Of a DNA stretch of 64,000 bases, positions 1 through 10,122 are shown piece by piece. Location of the stretch: positions 1,516,701-1,580,700 of the forward strand of contig NC_017390.1 of NCBI RefSeq assembly GCF_000026985.1. The letters are read 5' to 3'. The position numbers were made by a program, and so were the translations under genes. Position 1 is the first letter of the stretch, and the number at the start of each line of letters is the position of its first letter. The notes beneath the pieces are model-generated. The model was given only the letters and a program-made list of their open reading frames with translations. It was not told the DNA's origin and searched no databases. The DNA is from Erwinia pyrifoliae DSM 12163. GTDB taxonomy: Bacteria; Pseudomonadota; Gammaproteobacteria; Enterobacterales; Enterobacteriaceae.

Positions 1-90
1 TGCCTGTCTCCGTTACTGGAGTGAACATATCAAAAACAGGCAATGACACAATTTTAATTACAGTCTCCCGGCGCGGTGGTCAGGTTGGGC

Positions 91-909
91 TCATAGAGAT
101 TGTTTTGCGAAAGAAATTATTGATAGTTCATCATCGTGTTTGAAGTGAGATATATGGTGCCTGTCGAATGTTCTTCGAATCTCGTCCATGGCTTTTGCTT
201 CTGCTGCCAATGGTTTCTTGTGTCCATCGATGGTGAATAGTACGTTGGCAAGGTTGAGTATGTTCTCGTTTGCCGCCCTTGTAACACGAGCCACCCAAGA
301 ATCGCAATGTTCCATCATCTTCCCGGGTTCTTTCTGTCCAAACGATAACGGCTTTATGGCGCAAAGTATTTCATCATCATTTTTGGCAACAAACGGCATA
401 GCAAATCTCGTTAAATCACCACCAAGGGTTTCTTTCATGAAAGCATTTTTAAGGTCAGAGTATGAATTTAATCTTGACTTAAGTTCCTTGGCTAATATGT
501 CCTCTCTTCTTTCCTTGCTGTACTCAGCGTGGTTGATGAACTTATCATAAATTAAGGCTAACTCATGCTCAGGGTCAGAGGTCAAGACTACCCGGGTAGA
601 GCTAAAATGGAATATAGACTCTTTTTTTGCCGTTAGGTAGCTGAAAAATTGAGCTAATCCTTCAGGGCTATAAAAGTTTCTAATTTGCTCTTTGGCAAGC
701 CTAAGTTCTCTTGCTACGGCATCTTTTGCATAAGGAAATATTGTATCGTCTCGGAAAAATGCACTTATTCTGGCGTCATTGCTTTGCGTCAGTTTAAAGT
801 GGAATGCGTATTTTTTAGGCGCGCACAAAACTACCCCTATGTTTGCGAACTCTTCAGTTTCTGCATAAGGCGCATATCTTACGATGCTGTATAGACATGG
901 CGTAGTCAT
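91..909 (-). CDS. DUF3037 domain protein, partner of HipA-like kinase
   Basis: A 272-residue protein whose N-terminus (TTPCLYSIVRYAPYAETEE, then FANIGVVLCAP) is typical of the DUF3037 family. The function is unknown. The start at 909 is chosen because its ATG overlaps the TGA of the upstream HipA-like gene (ATGA) and has a GGAG ribosome site at suitable spacing; an ATG five codons upstream lies inside the upstream gene. The overlap implies translational coupling. DUF3037 proteins are commonly found directly beside HipA-like kinase-domain proteins, which supports a joint role that I cannot name. The gene is visibly richer in A+T than the yej genes beyond the tRNA, consistent with horizontal gain. 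Confidence 0.75.
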   Translation of the reverse strand: MTTPCLYSIVRYAPYAETEEFANIGVVLCAPKKYAFHFKLTQSNDARISAFFRDDTIFPYAKDAVARELRLAKEQIRNFYSPEGLAQFFSYLTAKKESIFHFSSTRVVLTSDPEHELALIYDKFINHAEYSKERREDILAKELKSRLNSYSDLKNAFMKETLGGDLTRFAMPFVAKNDDEILCAIKPLSFGQKEPGKMMEHCDSWVARVTRAANENILNLANVLFTIDGHKKPLAAEAKAMDEIRRTFDRHHISHFKHDDELSIISFAKQSL

Positions 910-1646
910 GTGATTTTGCTCCAAAATCCTTCGTTTTCTGCTCGGTTAAGTGTTTCTTCGATAAATTCTAAAAATTCAGTATGCTGTACGATCTCTTCCA
1001 GTTCCCAGTCTTGCGGAATGCAGCTAACTACGGCTGGAAGAAGAGCTGTAACCCGCTTAATTTGATCTTCGCAAAGCTGGCGGTCTACCAAGTCGAACTT
1101 CCAAGAACGATGTCTATTGCCGTAAACGTGGTAATCAAACTCGCCCTCTAGCTCATCATGATCGAAGGCAAGGTTGTGGTCAATTAGATAGTATCTATTG
1201 TTTTGGTAATCAAAAATAATGTTAACGTTTCCGCCAAGAGGTGATAGTGATCTGTCTGAATTATTTATCCATTTATCAAGTAGATAAATCTTCTTTTGAT
1301 CCTGTACATCAACGTTTGAGTGCGCTTGTGTAAATGTTATTGGTGCCGCGCCTGTCACGTATCTCGTTGCGAACGCATAGCCTTCCTGTAGCGCAGTGCG
1401 CCACTCTGGTTTGAACTCCGTCAAGGCCTGGTCAACATAGACGACTCCAAACTCTGGAATTGAAAGATCCATTTCTTTGGCTAAAAATGCTGAAATCCAC
1501 TCGGCGATGAGCTGTTTTTTAGGGACGCATTGCATCCCTTTAACAACATAAAGCTCGCCATTATCACATCGGCAAAGAAATGGCTGAGTCGCACAATCAG
1601 GTATGCGGCGAATGATTTCAACTACATGTAGTATGTCACTTTGCAT
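906..1646 (-). CDS. HipA-like kinase-domain protein (HipA_2 type)
   Basis: A 246-residue protein with a compact kinase-like layout related to the HipA family. Visible elements are Lys36 in LYVVKG (likely nucleotide-binding lysine), an acidic residue in LIAEW near 49, the catalytic-loop-like stretch LLDKWINNSDR (Asp124, Asn128, Asp131), Asn140, and Asp156 in LIDHNLAF, which takes the place of a metal-binding DFG-type aspartate. It is about half the length of true HipA toxins (around 440 residues) and has no HipB antitoxin beside it, so a classical toxin-antitoxin role is not supported. It is first in a two-gene unit with the DUF3037 gene. Family assignment is by motif; substrate and role are unknown. 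Confidence 0.7.
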   Translation of the reverse strand: MQSDILHVVEIIRRIPDCATQPFLCRCDNGELYVVKGMQCVPKKQLIAEWISAFLAKEMDLSIPEFGVVYVDQALTEFKPEWRTALQEGYAFATRYVTGAAPITFTQAHSNVDVQDQKKIYLLDKWINNSDRSLSPLGGNVNIIFDYQNNRYYLIDHNLAFDHDELEGEFDYHVYGNRHRSWKFDLVDRQLCEDQIKRVTALLPAVVSCIPQDWELEEIVQHTEFLEFIEETLNRAENEGFWSKIT

Positions 1647-1892
1647 GCTGTAATTGCGTGTCCTTATTGCTCACCAAGCTATGATACAACCACCTCAACC
1701 GAACGTCTCCTCCGGCCACCATCTATGCGCTCATGATAACCCGGGCTAATGAATCGTAGCTTCTGTGGATTTGTTCAGGCTGGATAGGTGAACAGGATGG
1801 GAATAGGCCTGAATGTCGCCAAAAATAGCGAAGCCGGCGGGAGGCGAGCCAGTGATCATTACCGCGATATCAACATGAAGCAGGTGAGGTTT

Positions 1893-1921
1893 TACCATCG
1901 TTTTACCATTATTTTACCATC
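1893..1921. repeat. Three tandem TTTTACCAT repeats
   Basis: The motif TTTTACCAT occurs three times with a period of about 10-11 bases just beyond the tRNA 3' end. Closely spaced direct repeats of this kind can be integrase arm-type sites, which would fit an island boundary, but there is no integrase here to confirm it. Confidence 0.45.
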
Positions 1922-1936
1922 GGCAAATCTCAAACA

Positions 1937-1968
1937 TAAAAAAACCAACCGCAAAGGGTTGGTTTTTA
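1937..1968 (-). terminator. Intrinsic terminator of tRNA-Pro
   Basis: Read on the minus strand, a stem of AACCAACC with GGTTGGTT is followed by a long T run, directly downstream of the tRNA 3' end. Confidence 0.8.
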
Positions 1969-1978
1969 AGGGATATTT

Positions 1979-2055
1979 TGGTCGGCACGAGAGGATTTGA
2001 ACCTCCGACCCCCGACACCCCATGACGGTGCGCTACCAAGCTGCGCTACGTGCCG
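1979..2055 (-). tRNA. proL: tRNA-Pro (anticodon GGG)
   Basis: A 77-base tRNA on the minus strand beginning CGGCACGTAGCGCAGC and ending CTCGTGCCGACCA. The CCA is encoded. The acceptor arms CGGCACG and CGTGCCG pair fully, the T loop has GGTTCGAATCC, and the anticodon loop reads CATGGGGTG, giving anticodon GGG for proline codons CCC/CCU. It follows yejM on the same strand, as proL does in E. coli. Its 3' end faces the AT-rich module, as expected if an island used it as attachment site. Confidence 0.95.
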
Positions 2056-2130
2056 ACAGATGCCACTATCTTACTCAAATGAAACATGAATGCAAGCTGC
2101 TAACGCGTTGACCGCTCTAGATTTATACAG

Positions 2131-3882
2131 CTAATTAGCGATAAATCGTTTCTCGTCGGTCAATACCTGTAACAGCAGCGCCAGCTGGGGTTTACGATCC
2201 TTCAACTGGTTGCCTTGCAGATCCCATGCGGAATAATTGCCGTTATTATCCAGCGACAGCGTCTCTTCCGGCGTGGTAATCAGCAATTGACCGGCGTTCC
2301 TGCTGGTTACCCAGTTATGACGGCGTTGAGCTGCAAACAAGTCTTCGCCCTGGGAATAGTCAGAAGACGGTGTATTCACATGCAACAGGCGCTGCATCAG
2401 GGTGGTCATAATGTCCTGGTGATCGGTCAGTTTATTCACCGTTTGTGCCGGGGTAGCTGGCCAGTGCACCACCAGCGGAACTTGCAGCATGGCACGATGA
2501 CTATCATGAGTATTATCGTCCAGTACTACGCCATGCTGTGCGGTAATCACCACCACGGTGTTTGCCAGCAGGCCTTTCTGCTGTAGCGTGTTCAGCACAT
2601 TCTGGATCTGCTGGTCGACGTCAGCCGCAGCGCGCTGGTAGCGGTGCTCGTTCGACTGTGGCAGCTTACCGCTGGTGGCAGAGGTCGTCAGCGAAAGATA
2701 AGAGAACCACGGAGCCGCTTCATTTTTATGCCCGTTTAGCCAGTGCATCCACTGAAGGGTGGTCTCTGCATTAGACTGATTTTTCACCGTTGGCAGTGAG
2801 AAATCTGACAGCAGGGCCTGGCGATAAAGTGGAGAACTAAAACCGTCGCTGGCAAATATTCCAAACTGGTAGCCGCGCTGCCCAAGCGCATTTATCAGCG
2901 CCGAGGGGGTACGCGATGACAGCACGCCATCCATGTAGCCTGGCGAGATACCGTAAAACAGGCCAAACAGCCCGGCATCATCACTGGTTCCGGCACTGAA
3001 GTGCTGGCTGAAGCGCACGTTACTATCCGCAAAGCGCGTCAAATTGGGTAACGCTTGCGCCATTGAGCCTTGATTGAGGCCATCAACCGTAATCACCAGC
3101 AGATTATTGTGCGTGGCATTATCGCGGAAGGTGATGTCACTGAGCGGATAGGCGACTGACAGCGCCTCCGGACTACCCTGTTGCACCAGACGTCGCTGAT
3201 ACTCTTTTGCGTCCAGTAGCCCGTGTTTCTCCAGAAAACGTCGGGCAGTCATGGGGTAGGAGAGCGGCAGATTTGAGCGTTGCATGGTGATCGGGCGGTA
3301 GAAATTGGCATCCGCCCAGATATACATCAGATGGCTGGCAAAGAAGGCGCTGATTAACAGCCCCGCCAGGGGTTTGCCGAAGTTGCGGCGGTTCAGGCTG
3401 CGCAGCTTCTGCCAACTCCAGGTAGCAAACAGCATTTCCAGCAAAAAAATGACCGGTACGCTGATAAACATCAGCTGCCAGTCGCGTGCCATCTCGCTCT
3501 GATCGGGGTTAACCACCAGTTCCCATACCACCGGATTGAGGTGCAGATGGAAACGGGCAAATACCGCGCTGTCGACCAGGATAAGGGTCAGTCCGGCAGT
3601 GGCTATGATCGCCGACAGGAAGCGCAGCAGACGCTGTGACGTCACTACAAAGGTAAGCGGGAATATAATCAGCAGGTAGGCAGCAAAAACGATGAAACTA
3701 AAGTGCCCGATCCAACTGCTGTAGGAATAGATGCGCCCGGCCAGCGACGCTGGCCAGTCGGAAATAAAAAGGTAACGACTACCCAAAATAACAGCAAAGA
3801 TAATATTAAACAGGGCGAACCAGTGCCCCCAGCCGATCATCTGGGACACTTTTTCACGGTAGCGCTGTCGATTGGTTACCAT
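2131..3882 (-). CDS. yejM: Inner-membrane LPS regulator YejM/PbgA
   Basis: A 583-residue protein, about the length of E. coli YejM (586). The first 190 residues carry five hydrophobic segments (for example WFALFNIIFAVILGSRYLF), followed by a basic linker and a periplasmic sulfatase/phosphatase-like domain from around residue 250 (LLVITVDGLNQGSM, later VVVITAQHGVVLDD). In enteric bacteria this protein senses lipopolysaccharide in the inner membrane and controls LpxC turnover through LapB. The sulfatase-like domain in this family lacks hydrolase function in that role. It sits 21 bases downstream of yejL on the same strand, so the two are probably cotranscribed. Confidence 0.95.
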   Translation of the reverse strand: MVTNRQRYREKVSQMIGWGHWFALFNIIFAVILGSRYLFISDWPASLAGRIYSYSSWIGHFSFIVFAAYLLIIFPLTFVVTSQRLLRFLSAIIATAGLTLILVDSAVFARFHLHLNPVVWELVVNPDQSEMARDWQLMFISVPVIFLLEMLFATWSWQKLRSLNRRNFGKPLAGLLISAFFASHLMYIWADANFYRPITMQRSNLPLSYPMTARRFLEKHGLLDAKEYQRRLVQQGSPEALSVAYPLSDITFRDNATHNNLLVITVDGLNQGSMAQALPNLTRFADSNVRFSQHFSAGTSDDAGLFGLFYGISPGYMDGVLSSRTPSALINALGQRGYQFGIFASDGFSSPLYRQALLSDFSLPTVKNQSNAETTLQWMHWLNGHKNEAAPWFSYLSLTTSATSGKLPQSNEHRYQRAAADVDQQIQNVLNTLQQKGLLANTVVVITAQHGVVLDDNTHDSHRAMLQVPLVVHWPATPAQTVNKLTDHQDIMTTLMQRLLHVNTPSSDYSQGEDLFAAQRRHNWVTSRNAGQLLITTPEETLSLDNNGNYSAWDLQGNQLKDRKPQLALLLQVLTDEKRFIAN

Positions 3883-3903
3883 AATGGAGTCAGTATTATC
3901 TCA

Positions 3904-4131
3904 TCAGTGGGAGCGGTCATTGCGTACCGAGGCCTGCAAGGCATCGGCAAACGAGCGAGCCATTGCCTGGCGTTGAGCCGGAGCCACGCTGGTGTTGAGT
4001 AAGTTAGTCACCATATTTCCCAACACCATCAGGGAAAGGTCGGTTGGGGTCTGGTTTTTCTCCAGCACCTGAACCAGTTCTGCGAGGATCTTCTCCACGC
4101 GTTCGTTGCTGTAACGGGATGATTGTGCCAT
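3904..4131 (-). CDS. yejL: Small conserved protein YejL (UPF0352)
   Basis: A 75-residue soluble protein beginning [20 protein letters not shown], matching the YejL/UPF0352 family in length, start and position directly upstream of yejM. It is predicted to be helical and has no signal peptide or catalytic motif. Its function is unknown. It is divergent from yejK, with 167 bases between their starts that must hold both promoters. Confidence 0.92.
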   Translation of the reverse strand: MAQSSRYSNERVEKILAELVQVLEKNQTPTDLSLMVLGNMVTNLLNTSVAPAQRQAMARSFADALQASVRNDRSH

Positions 4132-4298
4132 GAAGTCAGTTTTACTAAAGTTTAAAAGGCGCTATCTTACCGTAAGAGCGCGTTTTTTTCTGCTTTTTTA
4201 TCGTCATCAACCCCGAATGAATTGAGCAGTGTTGTTGCAGTTGATCGTAAAGACGCACAGTGTTTGAATACGCGCCTGTGTCTAAAGGAGAGTTTACC

Positions 4299-5303
4299 AT
4301 GAGTCTGGATATCGATCAGATCGCCCTTCACCAGATGATTAAGCGCGATGAACAAACGCTGGAACTGGTTCTGCGCGACTCGTTGTTGCCGTCTAACCCA
4401 ACCGTCACGGCGTTGATGGAAGAATTACATCGTGTTTACAGCGCCAAAAGTAAAGCCTATGGCCTGTTCAATGAAGAGAGCGAACTGGCCGATGCGCTGC
4501 GCAGCTGCCGCAAAGGTGAAAACGATTTCCTTGCTTTCAGCCGCGCTGCCAGCGCGCGTTTGCGCGATGAGTTAGGCAAATATCCTTTCGCCGAAGGCGG
4601 CATTGTGCTTTTTAGTCATTATCGCTATCTGGCGGTTGAGTATCTGCTGATTGCGGTGTTGAGTAGCCAGAACAGCATGCGGGTTAACGAAGAGCTGGAT
4701 ATCAGCAGCACGCATTATCTGGATATTAACCATGCGGATATCGTTGCGCGTATCGATCTGACCGAATGGGAAACCAATCCTGACTCAACGCGCTATCTGA
4801 CCTTTCTGCGCGGGCGGGTAGGGCGCAAAGTCGCCGATTTCTTTATGGATTTCCTTGGTGCAAGCGTCGGTCTGGATACCAAAGCGCAAAACCGTGGCCT
4901 GCTTCAGGCGGTGGACGATTACTGTGCACAAGCCAGCCTGGACAAAAATGAGCGGCAGAATTACCGTCAGCAGGTTTACAGCTACTGCAATGAGCAGCTG
5001 CAGGCCGGTGAAGAAATTGAACTGCAGGATTTATCGAACGAACTGGCCCCGCTGAGCGAGAAAACCTTCCAGGCGTTCACTCAGGAGCAGGGCTATGAAC
5101 TGGAAGAGAGCTTCCCGGCAGATCGCACGACATTGCGCCAGCTGACTAAATTTTCCGGTAGTGGTGGTGGTCTGACGCTTAACTTCGATGCGATGTTGTT
5201 AGGCGAGCGTATCTTCTGGGATCCGGTCACGGATACCTTAACCATAAAAGGAACCCCGCCCAATCTGCGCGACCAGCTGCAGCGGCGAACCGGCGCGAAA
5301 TAA
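4299..5303 (+). CDS. yejK: Nucleoid-associated protein YejK
   Basis: A 334-residue protein (E. coli YejK is 335) beginning [20 protein letters not shown], a close match to the nucleoid-associated NdpA/YejK family. The start at 4299 follows AAGGAG at good spacing; a longer reading from 4260 lacks a ribosome site. YejK associates with the nucleoid and has been reported to affect topoisomerase activity. The gene is convergent with rplY and separated from it by a bidirectional terminator. Confidence 0.95.
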   Translation: MSLDIDQIALHQMIKRDEQTLELVLRDSLLPSNPTVTALMEELHRVYSAKSKAYGLFNEESELADALRSCRKGENDFLAFSRAASARLRDELGKYPFAEGGIVLFSHYRYLAVEYLLIAVLSSQNSMRVNEELDISSTHYLDINHADIVARIDLTEWETNPDSTRYLTFLRGRVGRKVADFFMDFLGASVGLDTKAQNRGLLQAVDDYCAQASLDKNERQNYRQQVYSYCNEQLQAGEEIELQDLSNELAPLSEKTFQAFTQEQGYELEESFPADRTTLRQLTKFSGSGGGLTLNFDAMLLGERIFWDPVTDTLTIKGTPPNLRDQLQRRTGAK

Positions 5304-5384
5304 TTGATGTATATCTGGCGAAGCCTGACTCGCTGAATGCATGATTGCCCGGAGTAAAACATTGCCGCCGGGCGTGAAAATGAC

Positions 5385-5417
5385 GCAAAAAAAACGCCGC
5401 ATTACGCGGCGTTTTAT
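5385..5417. terminator. Bidirectional terminator between yejK and rplY
   Basis: The stem AACGCCGC / GCGGCGTT is flanked by an A run on one side and TTTTATT on the other, so it can end transcripts from both yejK and rplY. Confidence 0.85.
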
Positions 5418-5440
5418 TCACATCAGTGACGGACGAGCGA

Positions 5441-5725
5441 TTAAGCGCGAACGAAGTCGATGTGGTGCAGTTTTGGCTTGAACGGGTGACGCTGTACAGC
5501 CTGCACTTTTACTTTGGTTTCTTTACCATCTACAACCAGAGTCAGCACTTCTTCGTAGAAACCAGGCTTAGATTGCAGGTTCATTACGGAGTCGTGATCC
5601 AGTTCGATAGCAACAGCTGCTTCATTTCCGCCATAGATGATTGCCGGGAATTTGTTAGCTGTACGCAGGCGGCGGCTCGCACCCTTGCCCTGCTCTTTAC
5701 GGGTTTCAACATTAATAGTGAACAT
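5441..5725 (-). CDS. rplY: 50S ribosomal protein L25
   Basis: A 94-residue protein beginning [20 protein letters not shown] and containing the L25 core ([20 protein letters not shown]). It is the short single-domain form typical of gamma-proteobacteria. L25 binds 5S rRNA in the large subunit. The gene has its own promoter in the gap before radD and faces yejK. Confidence 0.97.
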   Translation of the reverse strand: MFTINVETRKEQGKGASRRLRTANKFPAIIYGGNEAAVAIELDHDSVMNLQSKPGFYEEVLTLVVDGKETKVKVQAVQRHPFKPKLHHIDFVRA

Positions 5726-5812
5726 TTTAAGTCTCTTCAGGTTTTATTCCTGCTACAGGCGACCCAGCAGCAGGTAGTCTTGTTCAGCTTCCACAGAGCA
5801 AAAGCGGGCGGC

Positions 5813-5841
5813 ATTATAACGATGTTTGCCGCAGTGGGCAA
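5813..5841 (-). promoter_or_regulatory. Sigma70-type promoter of rplY
   Basis: On the minus strand TTGCCC (5841-5836) and a perfect TATAAT (5818-5813) are separated by 17 bases, about 90 bases upstream of the rplY start. Confidence 0.7.
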
Positions 5842-5851
5842 TGCATTAACG

Positions 5852-7606
5852 CTAGCGCAGCTCATTTGCCCGGCGGAAACGCCCCTGGTAATCAAAGACT
5901 TTCTCGCGCACTGACCAGAAGTGTCGCTGTTTACGCGCGACAATAAAGTCTGGATGGCGCAGCAGCGGCTGAAGTACCACGATATCCGCCGCATTCTTCC
6001 AGCCGAGTGGAACGCCGGGCGCGCGCTGATGCGGGCGCAAAAAAAGCTGCTCAAATGCGGTGCGCTGCGCCGGGGTTTTTAAGCGGAAGCGCTCACTGAC
6101 TTCGCTGGCGTCCTCGTCATAATATCGTGCTTTCAGCCATTCGCCGTGTTCGTCACTGCCGCTTTCCAACACCATTGCCGCACAGCGTAGCACCAGCGCA
6201 TCCTTCAGCTTCAGCGCTGCTTTCAGCATATCGTCCGGGTCAACCAGAATGGCGTCACACTCGCGACAGCGGCGTGCGGCAATGTCATTCTCGCCATCAC
6301 ATTGCGGGCAGCTTTTGAAACGAAAACGGTAATCGCATTGTTCACGTTGGCCGTCATCGTCTTCCAGCACGCCCTGACAGCGACGCCCAAAGTGTTCAAT
6401 AACGGTGCCATCGCTGGTGGTTTTCCCCCAGAAGGTATTGGCAAAGCCGCAGCCGGGACAAAATACCTGTACCGGCTGGTTATCGCTCTTGCCCTTCGGC
6501 GTACCCACTTCCGGCGTGAACAGATCGTGAGGATTACCGGCATAGTCGAGGATCAGGCAGTCGCTTTTTCCCGGACTGAGGCGCAGCCCGCGCCCGACAA
6601 TTTGCTGATACAGACTGACCGATTCAGTGGGGCGTAAAATGGCGATGAGATCAACGTGTGGCGCATCGAAGCCGGTGGTCAGCACCGCAACGTTGACCAT
6701 ATACAGCAGTTTGCGTGCCTTGAAAGCGTTAATCAGCGCATCACGCTCGGCGGCAGGGGTGGCCGCGCTGATCAGCGCTTTGCTGGCCGGTAACAGATCC
6801 AGGATCTCGCGCGCATGTTCTACGGTGGCGGCAAAAATCATTACCCCTTTGCGCTGCTGCGCAAATTCGACAATTTGCCGGATAATATGCGGGGTAATAC
6901 GCTGCTGCTGTTTCAACTCGCGATTGAGGTCGGCTTCACTGAACAGGCCGCTTTGCTGCGCCTGTAACCGGCTGAAATCGTACTGTACCACCGGCATATC
7001 GAGCCGCTCTGGCGGCACCAGGAAGCCACGTTTAATCATGTAGCGCAGCGGCAGTTCGTAAATGCAGTCGCGGAACAGCGCCTTTTCATCGCCTCTGACC
7101 ATGCCGTGATAGTGGAACTGATAAATCCAGCCTTTCCCCAGTCGGTAGGGGGTGGCGGTCAGCCCAAGTAGCCGCAGTGCGGGGTTATGTTGGCGTAGCC
7201 TGCTAATAGTTTGCTGATACTGGCTGTCGTCTGAATCACTGATACGATGGCATTCATCAACAATCAGCAATGAAAACGCCGCGCTGAACTGCTCAAGGTT
7301 GCGCGCCACCGACTGCACGCTGCCAAACACCACTTTCGCCTGGCTTTCCTTACGCTGTAGTCCGGCGGCGAAGATATCTGCCTCCAGCCCGTACGCGAGG
7401 TATTTGGCATGGTTCTGCGCCACCAGCTCTTTGACATGAGCCAGTACCAGTACGCGGCCACGCGCAACGCGCGCCAGTTCGGCAATCACCAGACTTTTTC
7501 CGGCACCGGTAGGCAAAACGATGACCGCTGGCTGAGTGGAGCGGCGAAAGTAGCTGATGGTGGCATTCACCGCTTCCTGCTGATAGGGGCGTAAAGTAAA
7601 TGACAT
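5852..7606 (-). CDS. radD: DNA repair helicase RadD (YejH)
   Basis: A 584-residue superfamily 2 helicase. Visible motifs are Walker A PTGAGKS near residue 37, the DEAH-box-like DECH of motif II, TATPYR, and motif [17 protein letters not shown]. The C-terminal part has two CxxC zinc-finger-like clusters (CPGCGF and CPQCDG...CREC). This architecture and length match RadD of E. coli (586 residues), which takes part in double-strand-break repair and interacts with single-strand DNA-binding protein. The gene is divergent from rsuA. Confidence 0.94.
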   Translation of the reverse strand: MSFTLRPYQQEAVNATISYFRRSTQPAVIVLPTGAGKSLVIAELARVARGRVLVLAHVKELVAQNHAKYLAYGLEADIFAAGLQRKESQAKVVFGSVQSVARNLEQFSAAFSLLIVDECHRISDSDDSQYQQTISRLRQHNPALRLLGLTATPYRLGKGWIYQFHYHGMVRGDEKALFRDCIYELPLRYMIKRGFLVPPERLDMPVVQYDFSRLQAQQSGLFSEADLNRELKQQQRITPHIIRQIVEFAQQRKGVMIFAATVEHAREILDLLPASKALISAATPAAERDALINAFKARKLLYMVNVAVLTTGFDAPHVDLIAILRPTESVSLYQQIVGRGLRLSPGKSDCLILDYAGNPHDLFTPEVGTPKGKSDNQPVQVFCPGCGFANTFWGKTTSDGTVIEHFGRRCQGVLEDDDGQREQCDYRFRFKSCPQCDGENDIAARRCRECDAILVDPDDMLKAALKLKDALVLRCAAMVLESGSDEHGEWLKARYYDEDASEVSERFRLKTPAQRTAFEQLFLRPHQRAPGVPLGWKNAADIVVLQPLLRHPDFIVARKQRHFWSVREKVFDYQGRFRRANELR

Positions 7607-7694
7607 GAATACTCGAAAAGGGTCAACAATAGCTTATTATGTCATGAAAGCATGATAAGTGTGTTCCTCCTATGGCCTTCAAGGGTTCTGCAGC

Positions 7695-7700
7695 TATAAT
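7695..7700 (+). promoter_or_regulatory. -10 box of rsuA promoter
   Basis: A perfect TATAAT lies about 95 bases upstream of the rsuA start. I see no clear -35 match at standard spacing. Confidence 0.5.
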
Positions 7701-7792
7701 ACCCGCTCCATTCAGGATGAGCGCCGTGCGCCATACCACCAGACGTTTAGCGTCAGTTTTCACTTCAAACCAAAACAGGCAATGCAGAGTTA

Positions 7793-8497
7793 ATGCGACT
7801 TGATAAATTTATCTCCCAGCAGCTGGAAGTCAGCCGCGCCATCGCCGCGCGTGAGCTACGTGCAAGAAAAGTTACCGTCGATGGCGAGGTTGTTCGCGAA
7901 GGTGCATATAAATTAAGTGCGGACAGCACGGTGGAATACGACGGCAACGTGCTGGAACAGCAGTTAGGGCCGCGCTACTTTATGCTCAACAAGCCGGTGG
8001 GCTATGTCTGTTCTACTGACGATCCGGATCATCCGACCATATTGTACTTCCTTGAAGAGCCGGGCGCGTACAGGCTGCATGCCGCCGGGCGTCTGGATAA
8101 TGACACCACCGGGCTGGTGCTGATGACCGACGATGGTCAGTGGTCGCATCGTATTACTTCTCCACGGCATCACTGCGAGAAAACCTATCTGGTCACGCTG
8201 GAATCGGCAATCAGTGATGACAACGCGCAGCAGTTTGCAGACGGCGTTCAGCTGCACAATGAAAAAACGCTGACCAAACCGGCAATGCTGGAAGTGATAG
8301 AGCCGAATGTGGTGCGTCTGACTATCAGCGAAGGGCGCTATCACCAGGTTAAACGTATGTTTGCCGCCGTGGGTAACCGCGTGGTGGGCCTGCATCGTGA
8401 ACGTATCGGTGCCATCCGCCTGGACAGTGATTTGCAGCCGGGCGAATATCGTCCGTTAAGCGCCGAAGAGATTGCCAGTGTCGGGCTGGCGCGCTAA
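7793..8497 (+). CDS. rsuA: 16S rRNA pseudouridine(516) synthase
   Basis: A 234-residue protein with an N-terminal S4 RNA-binding domain ([20 protein letters not shown], residues 1-60) and a RsuA/RluB-type synthase domain. The catalytic aspartate is in [10 protein letters not shown] near residue 102, and the product-site region [16 protein letters not shown] is present. RsuA converts U516 of 16S rRNA to pseudouridine. E. coli RsuA is 231 residues. It is followed by bcr after 31 bases on the same strand, as in E. coli. Confidence 0.96.
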   Translation: MRLDKFISQQLEVSRAIAARELRARKVTVDGEVVREGAYKLSADSTVEYDGNVLEQQLGPRYFMLNKPVGYVCSTDDPDHPTILYFLEEPGAYRLHAAGRLDNDTTGLVLMTDDGQWSHRITSPRHHCEKTYLVTLESAISDDNAQQFADGVQLHNEKTLTKPAMLEVIEPNVVRLTISEGRYHQVKRMFAAVGNRVVGLHRERIGAIRLDSDLQPGEYRPLSAEEIASVGLAR

Positions 8498-8528
8498 AAA
8501 ACGAATCAGCGGCAGGCAGGGGGTAGCA

Positions 8529-9728
8529 ATGGCTATGGAAAAAAATTCGCCCACGGGACTGGTGGTGATCCTCGGACTGTTGGCGATGTTAATGCCGCTA
8601 TCGATCGATATGTATCTGCCGGCCCTGCCGCAGATTGCGCGAGAATTCTCGGTGTCGGCAGGCAGCGTGCAGATGACGCTTAATCTGTATATCCTCGGCT
8701 TTTCTCTCGGCCAGATAGTTTATGGTCCACTGGCTGACAGCTTTGGCCGCAAGCCGGTGATCGCCATCGGTACTTTGATTTTCGCCATCGCGGCAGCAGC
8801 CTGTGCCATGGCACAAACTATCGAACAGCTTATGCATTTACGTTTTCTGCACGGTCTTTCGGCAGCGGCAGGCAGCGTAGTGATCAGCGCCCTGATGCGC
8901 GACAGCTACTCGAAAGAGGAGTTTTCCCGCATGATGTCTTTTGTGCTGCTGGTGATGACCGTAGCCCCGCTGGTGGCACCGATTCTTGGCGGCTGGGTGC
9001 TGCTGTTATGGAGCTGGCATGCCATTTTCTGGATTATCTCCGCAGCGGCGATTATCACCACGCTGCTGGTGGTGACGCGGATCAAAGAGACGCTACCAAA
9101 GGATAAGCGGCAAAAATTCAGTTTGCGTGCCACTCTGTATAATTTTCTCGTGCTGTTTCGTCATCAGCGCGCGTTCAGCTACATGCTGGCGAGCGGTTTC
9201 TCTTTTGCCGGACTGTTTGCGTTTATCAATTGCGGGCCGTTTGTTTATATTGAGTTGAACCACATTTCCCCACAGAATTTTGGTTATTACTTCGCGCTGA
9301 ATATCGTATTTTTGTTCCTGATGACGCTGATGAATAGCCGTTGCGTGCGCCGTTTCGGGCCGGTGCTGATGCTCCGTCTGGGGCTGCTGATACAGTTTTC
9401 CATGGGCATATGGCTGGTAGGGGTCAGTGCGTTAAACCTCGGTTTTCTGCCGCTGGTATTTGGCGTAGCGGTATTTATTGGCTGTGTTTCGATGGTTTCC
9501 TCCAATGCAATGGCGGTGATTCTGGAAGCATTTCCCCATATGGCAGGTACGGCTTCATCGCTTGCCGGCACCCTGCGTTTTGGCGTAGGAGCGCTGGCCG
9601 GAGCATTACTGTCAGCCCTTGATTTCACCAGCGCATGGCCAATGGTCGCAGCAATCTTTATCTGCTCCACGCTGTCGATATTGCTATTTCTGTACGCTTC
9701 GCGTCCGACATCCACCCCGTTGGCGTAA
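8529..9728 (+). CDS. bcr: Bcr/CflA-type multidrug efflux transporter
   Basis: A 399-residue major facilitator with twelve hydrophobic segments. It has the family start region ([20 protein letters not shown]) and the loop 2-3 signature [12 protein letters not shown]. The start at 8529 matches family N-termini; an earlier in-frame ATG at 8472 lies inside rsuA. Bcr exports bicyclomycin, sulfonamides and some dipeptides using the proton gradient. It probably shares a transcript with rsuA. Confidence 0.92.
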   Translation: MAMEKNSPTGLVVILGLLAMLMPLSIDMYLPALPQIAREFSVSAGSVQMTLNLYILGFSLGQIVYGPLADSFGRKPVIAIGTLIFAIAAAACAMAQTIEQLMHLRFLHGLSAAAGSVVISALMRDSYSKEEFSRMMSFVLLVMTVAPLVAPILGGWVLLLWSWHAIFWIISAAAIITTLLVVTRIKETLPKDKRQKFSLRATLYNFLVLFRHQRAFSYMLASGFSFAGLFAFINCGPFVYIELNHISPQNFGYYFALNIVFLFLMTLMNSRCVRRFGPVLMLRLGLLIQFSMGIWLVGVSALNLGFLPLVFGVAVFIGCVSMVSSNAMAVILEAFPHMAGTASSLAGTLRFGVGALAGALLSALDFTSAWPMVAAIFICSTLSILLFLYASRPTSTPLA

Positions 9729-10122
9729 GCGGCGAAACCCCGGGAGCCTGTTCGCCACAAGCCCGGCGTTCGCTCCCTGTTTTCATCACCGCTTTGCGGC
9801 ATTTCTTCCCCCCTGCCATATCAACCAGTGCGGACTCAAACCCCCTCTGCCATGTTAATTTTTTGTGAATAACTATCGAGAAAAACAACTAATTTGCGGC
9901 AATAAAGATTGTTATCCGTGCATCAACGCGGTAGATATATCAAATAAATGAGAAATACCTCTCAAAAAAACGGTAGAAAGCGGCTTTTTACCAGGTGAAA
10001 CGGTAAAAGGAAAAGCAAATATACCGATAATAATCAGTGAGTTAATTTCATTCTGCAAATTGATGATTTACCTTGTGAACTAAATGTGAAATTATTGTGC
10101 AAATTTTGCTCTGGGGGGAACT
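9729..10122. other. Intergenic region bcr-yejG, no gene seen
   Basis: The first 120 bases have backbone composition and the rest is strongly AT-rich. No terminator hairpin with a T run is obvious after bcr. The AT-rich part presumably holds the yejG promoter, and GGGGGG lies seven bases before the yejG ATG as its ribosome site. Short open frames here have no recognisable content. Confidence 0.5.

Larger units (their letters stand above)
1647..1978. other. Intergenic junction between accessory module and tRNA-Pro
   Basis: No convincing gene is seen in these 332 bases. They hold the upstream region of the HipA-like gene, three tandem copies of TTTTACCAT near 1893-1921, and the terminator of the tRNA. 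An open frame from 1788 runs through the terminator and into the tRNA and is not credible. The stretch lies on the 3' side of a tRNA gene, a usual integration point for islands, but no integrase gene is visible. Confidence 0.5.

Noticed and set aside
906..1646. Classical HipBA toxin-antitoxin system
   Set aside because: The kinase-like protein is about half the size of HipA and no HipB-type HTH gene is adjacent; the partner is a DUF3037 protein.
1788..2000. 70-codon plus-strand frame upstream of the tRNA
   Set aside because: It runs through the tRNA terminator and into the tRNA on the opposite strand, with no recognisable protein content.
5426..5914. 162-codon plus-strand frame over rplY
   Set aside because: It is antisense to the clear ribosomal protein L25 gene and its product resembles nothing.
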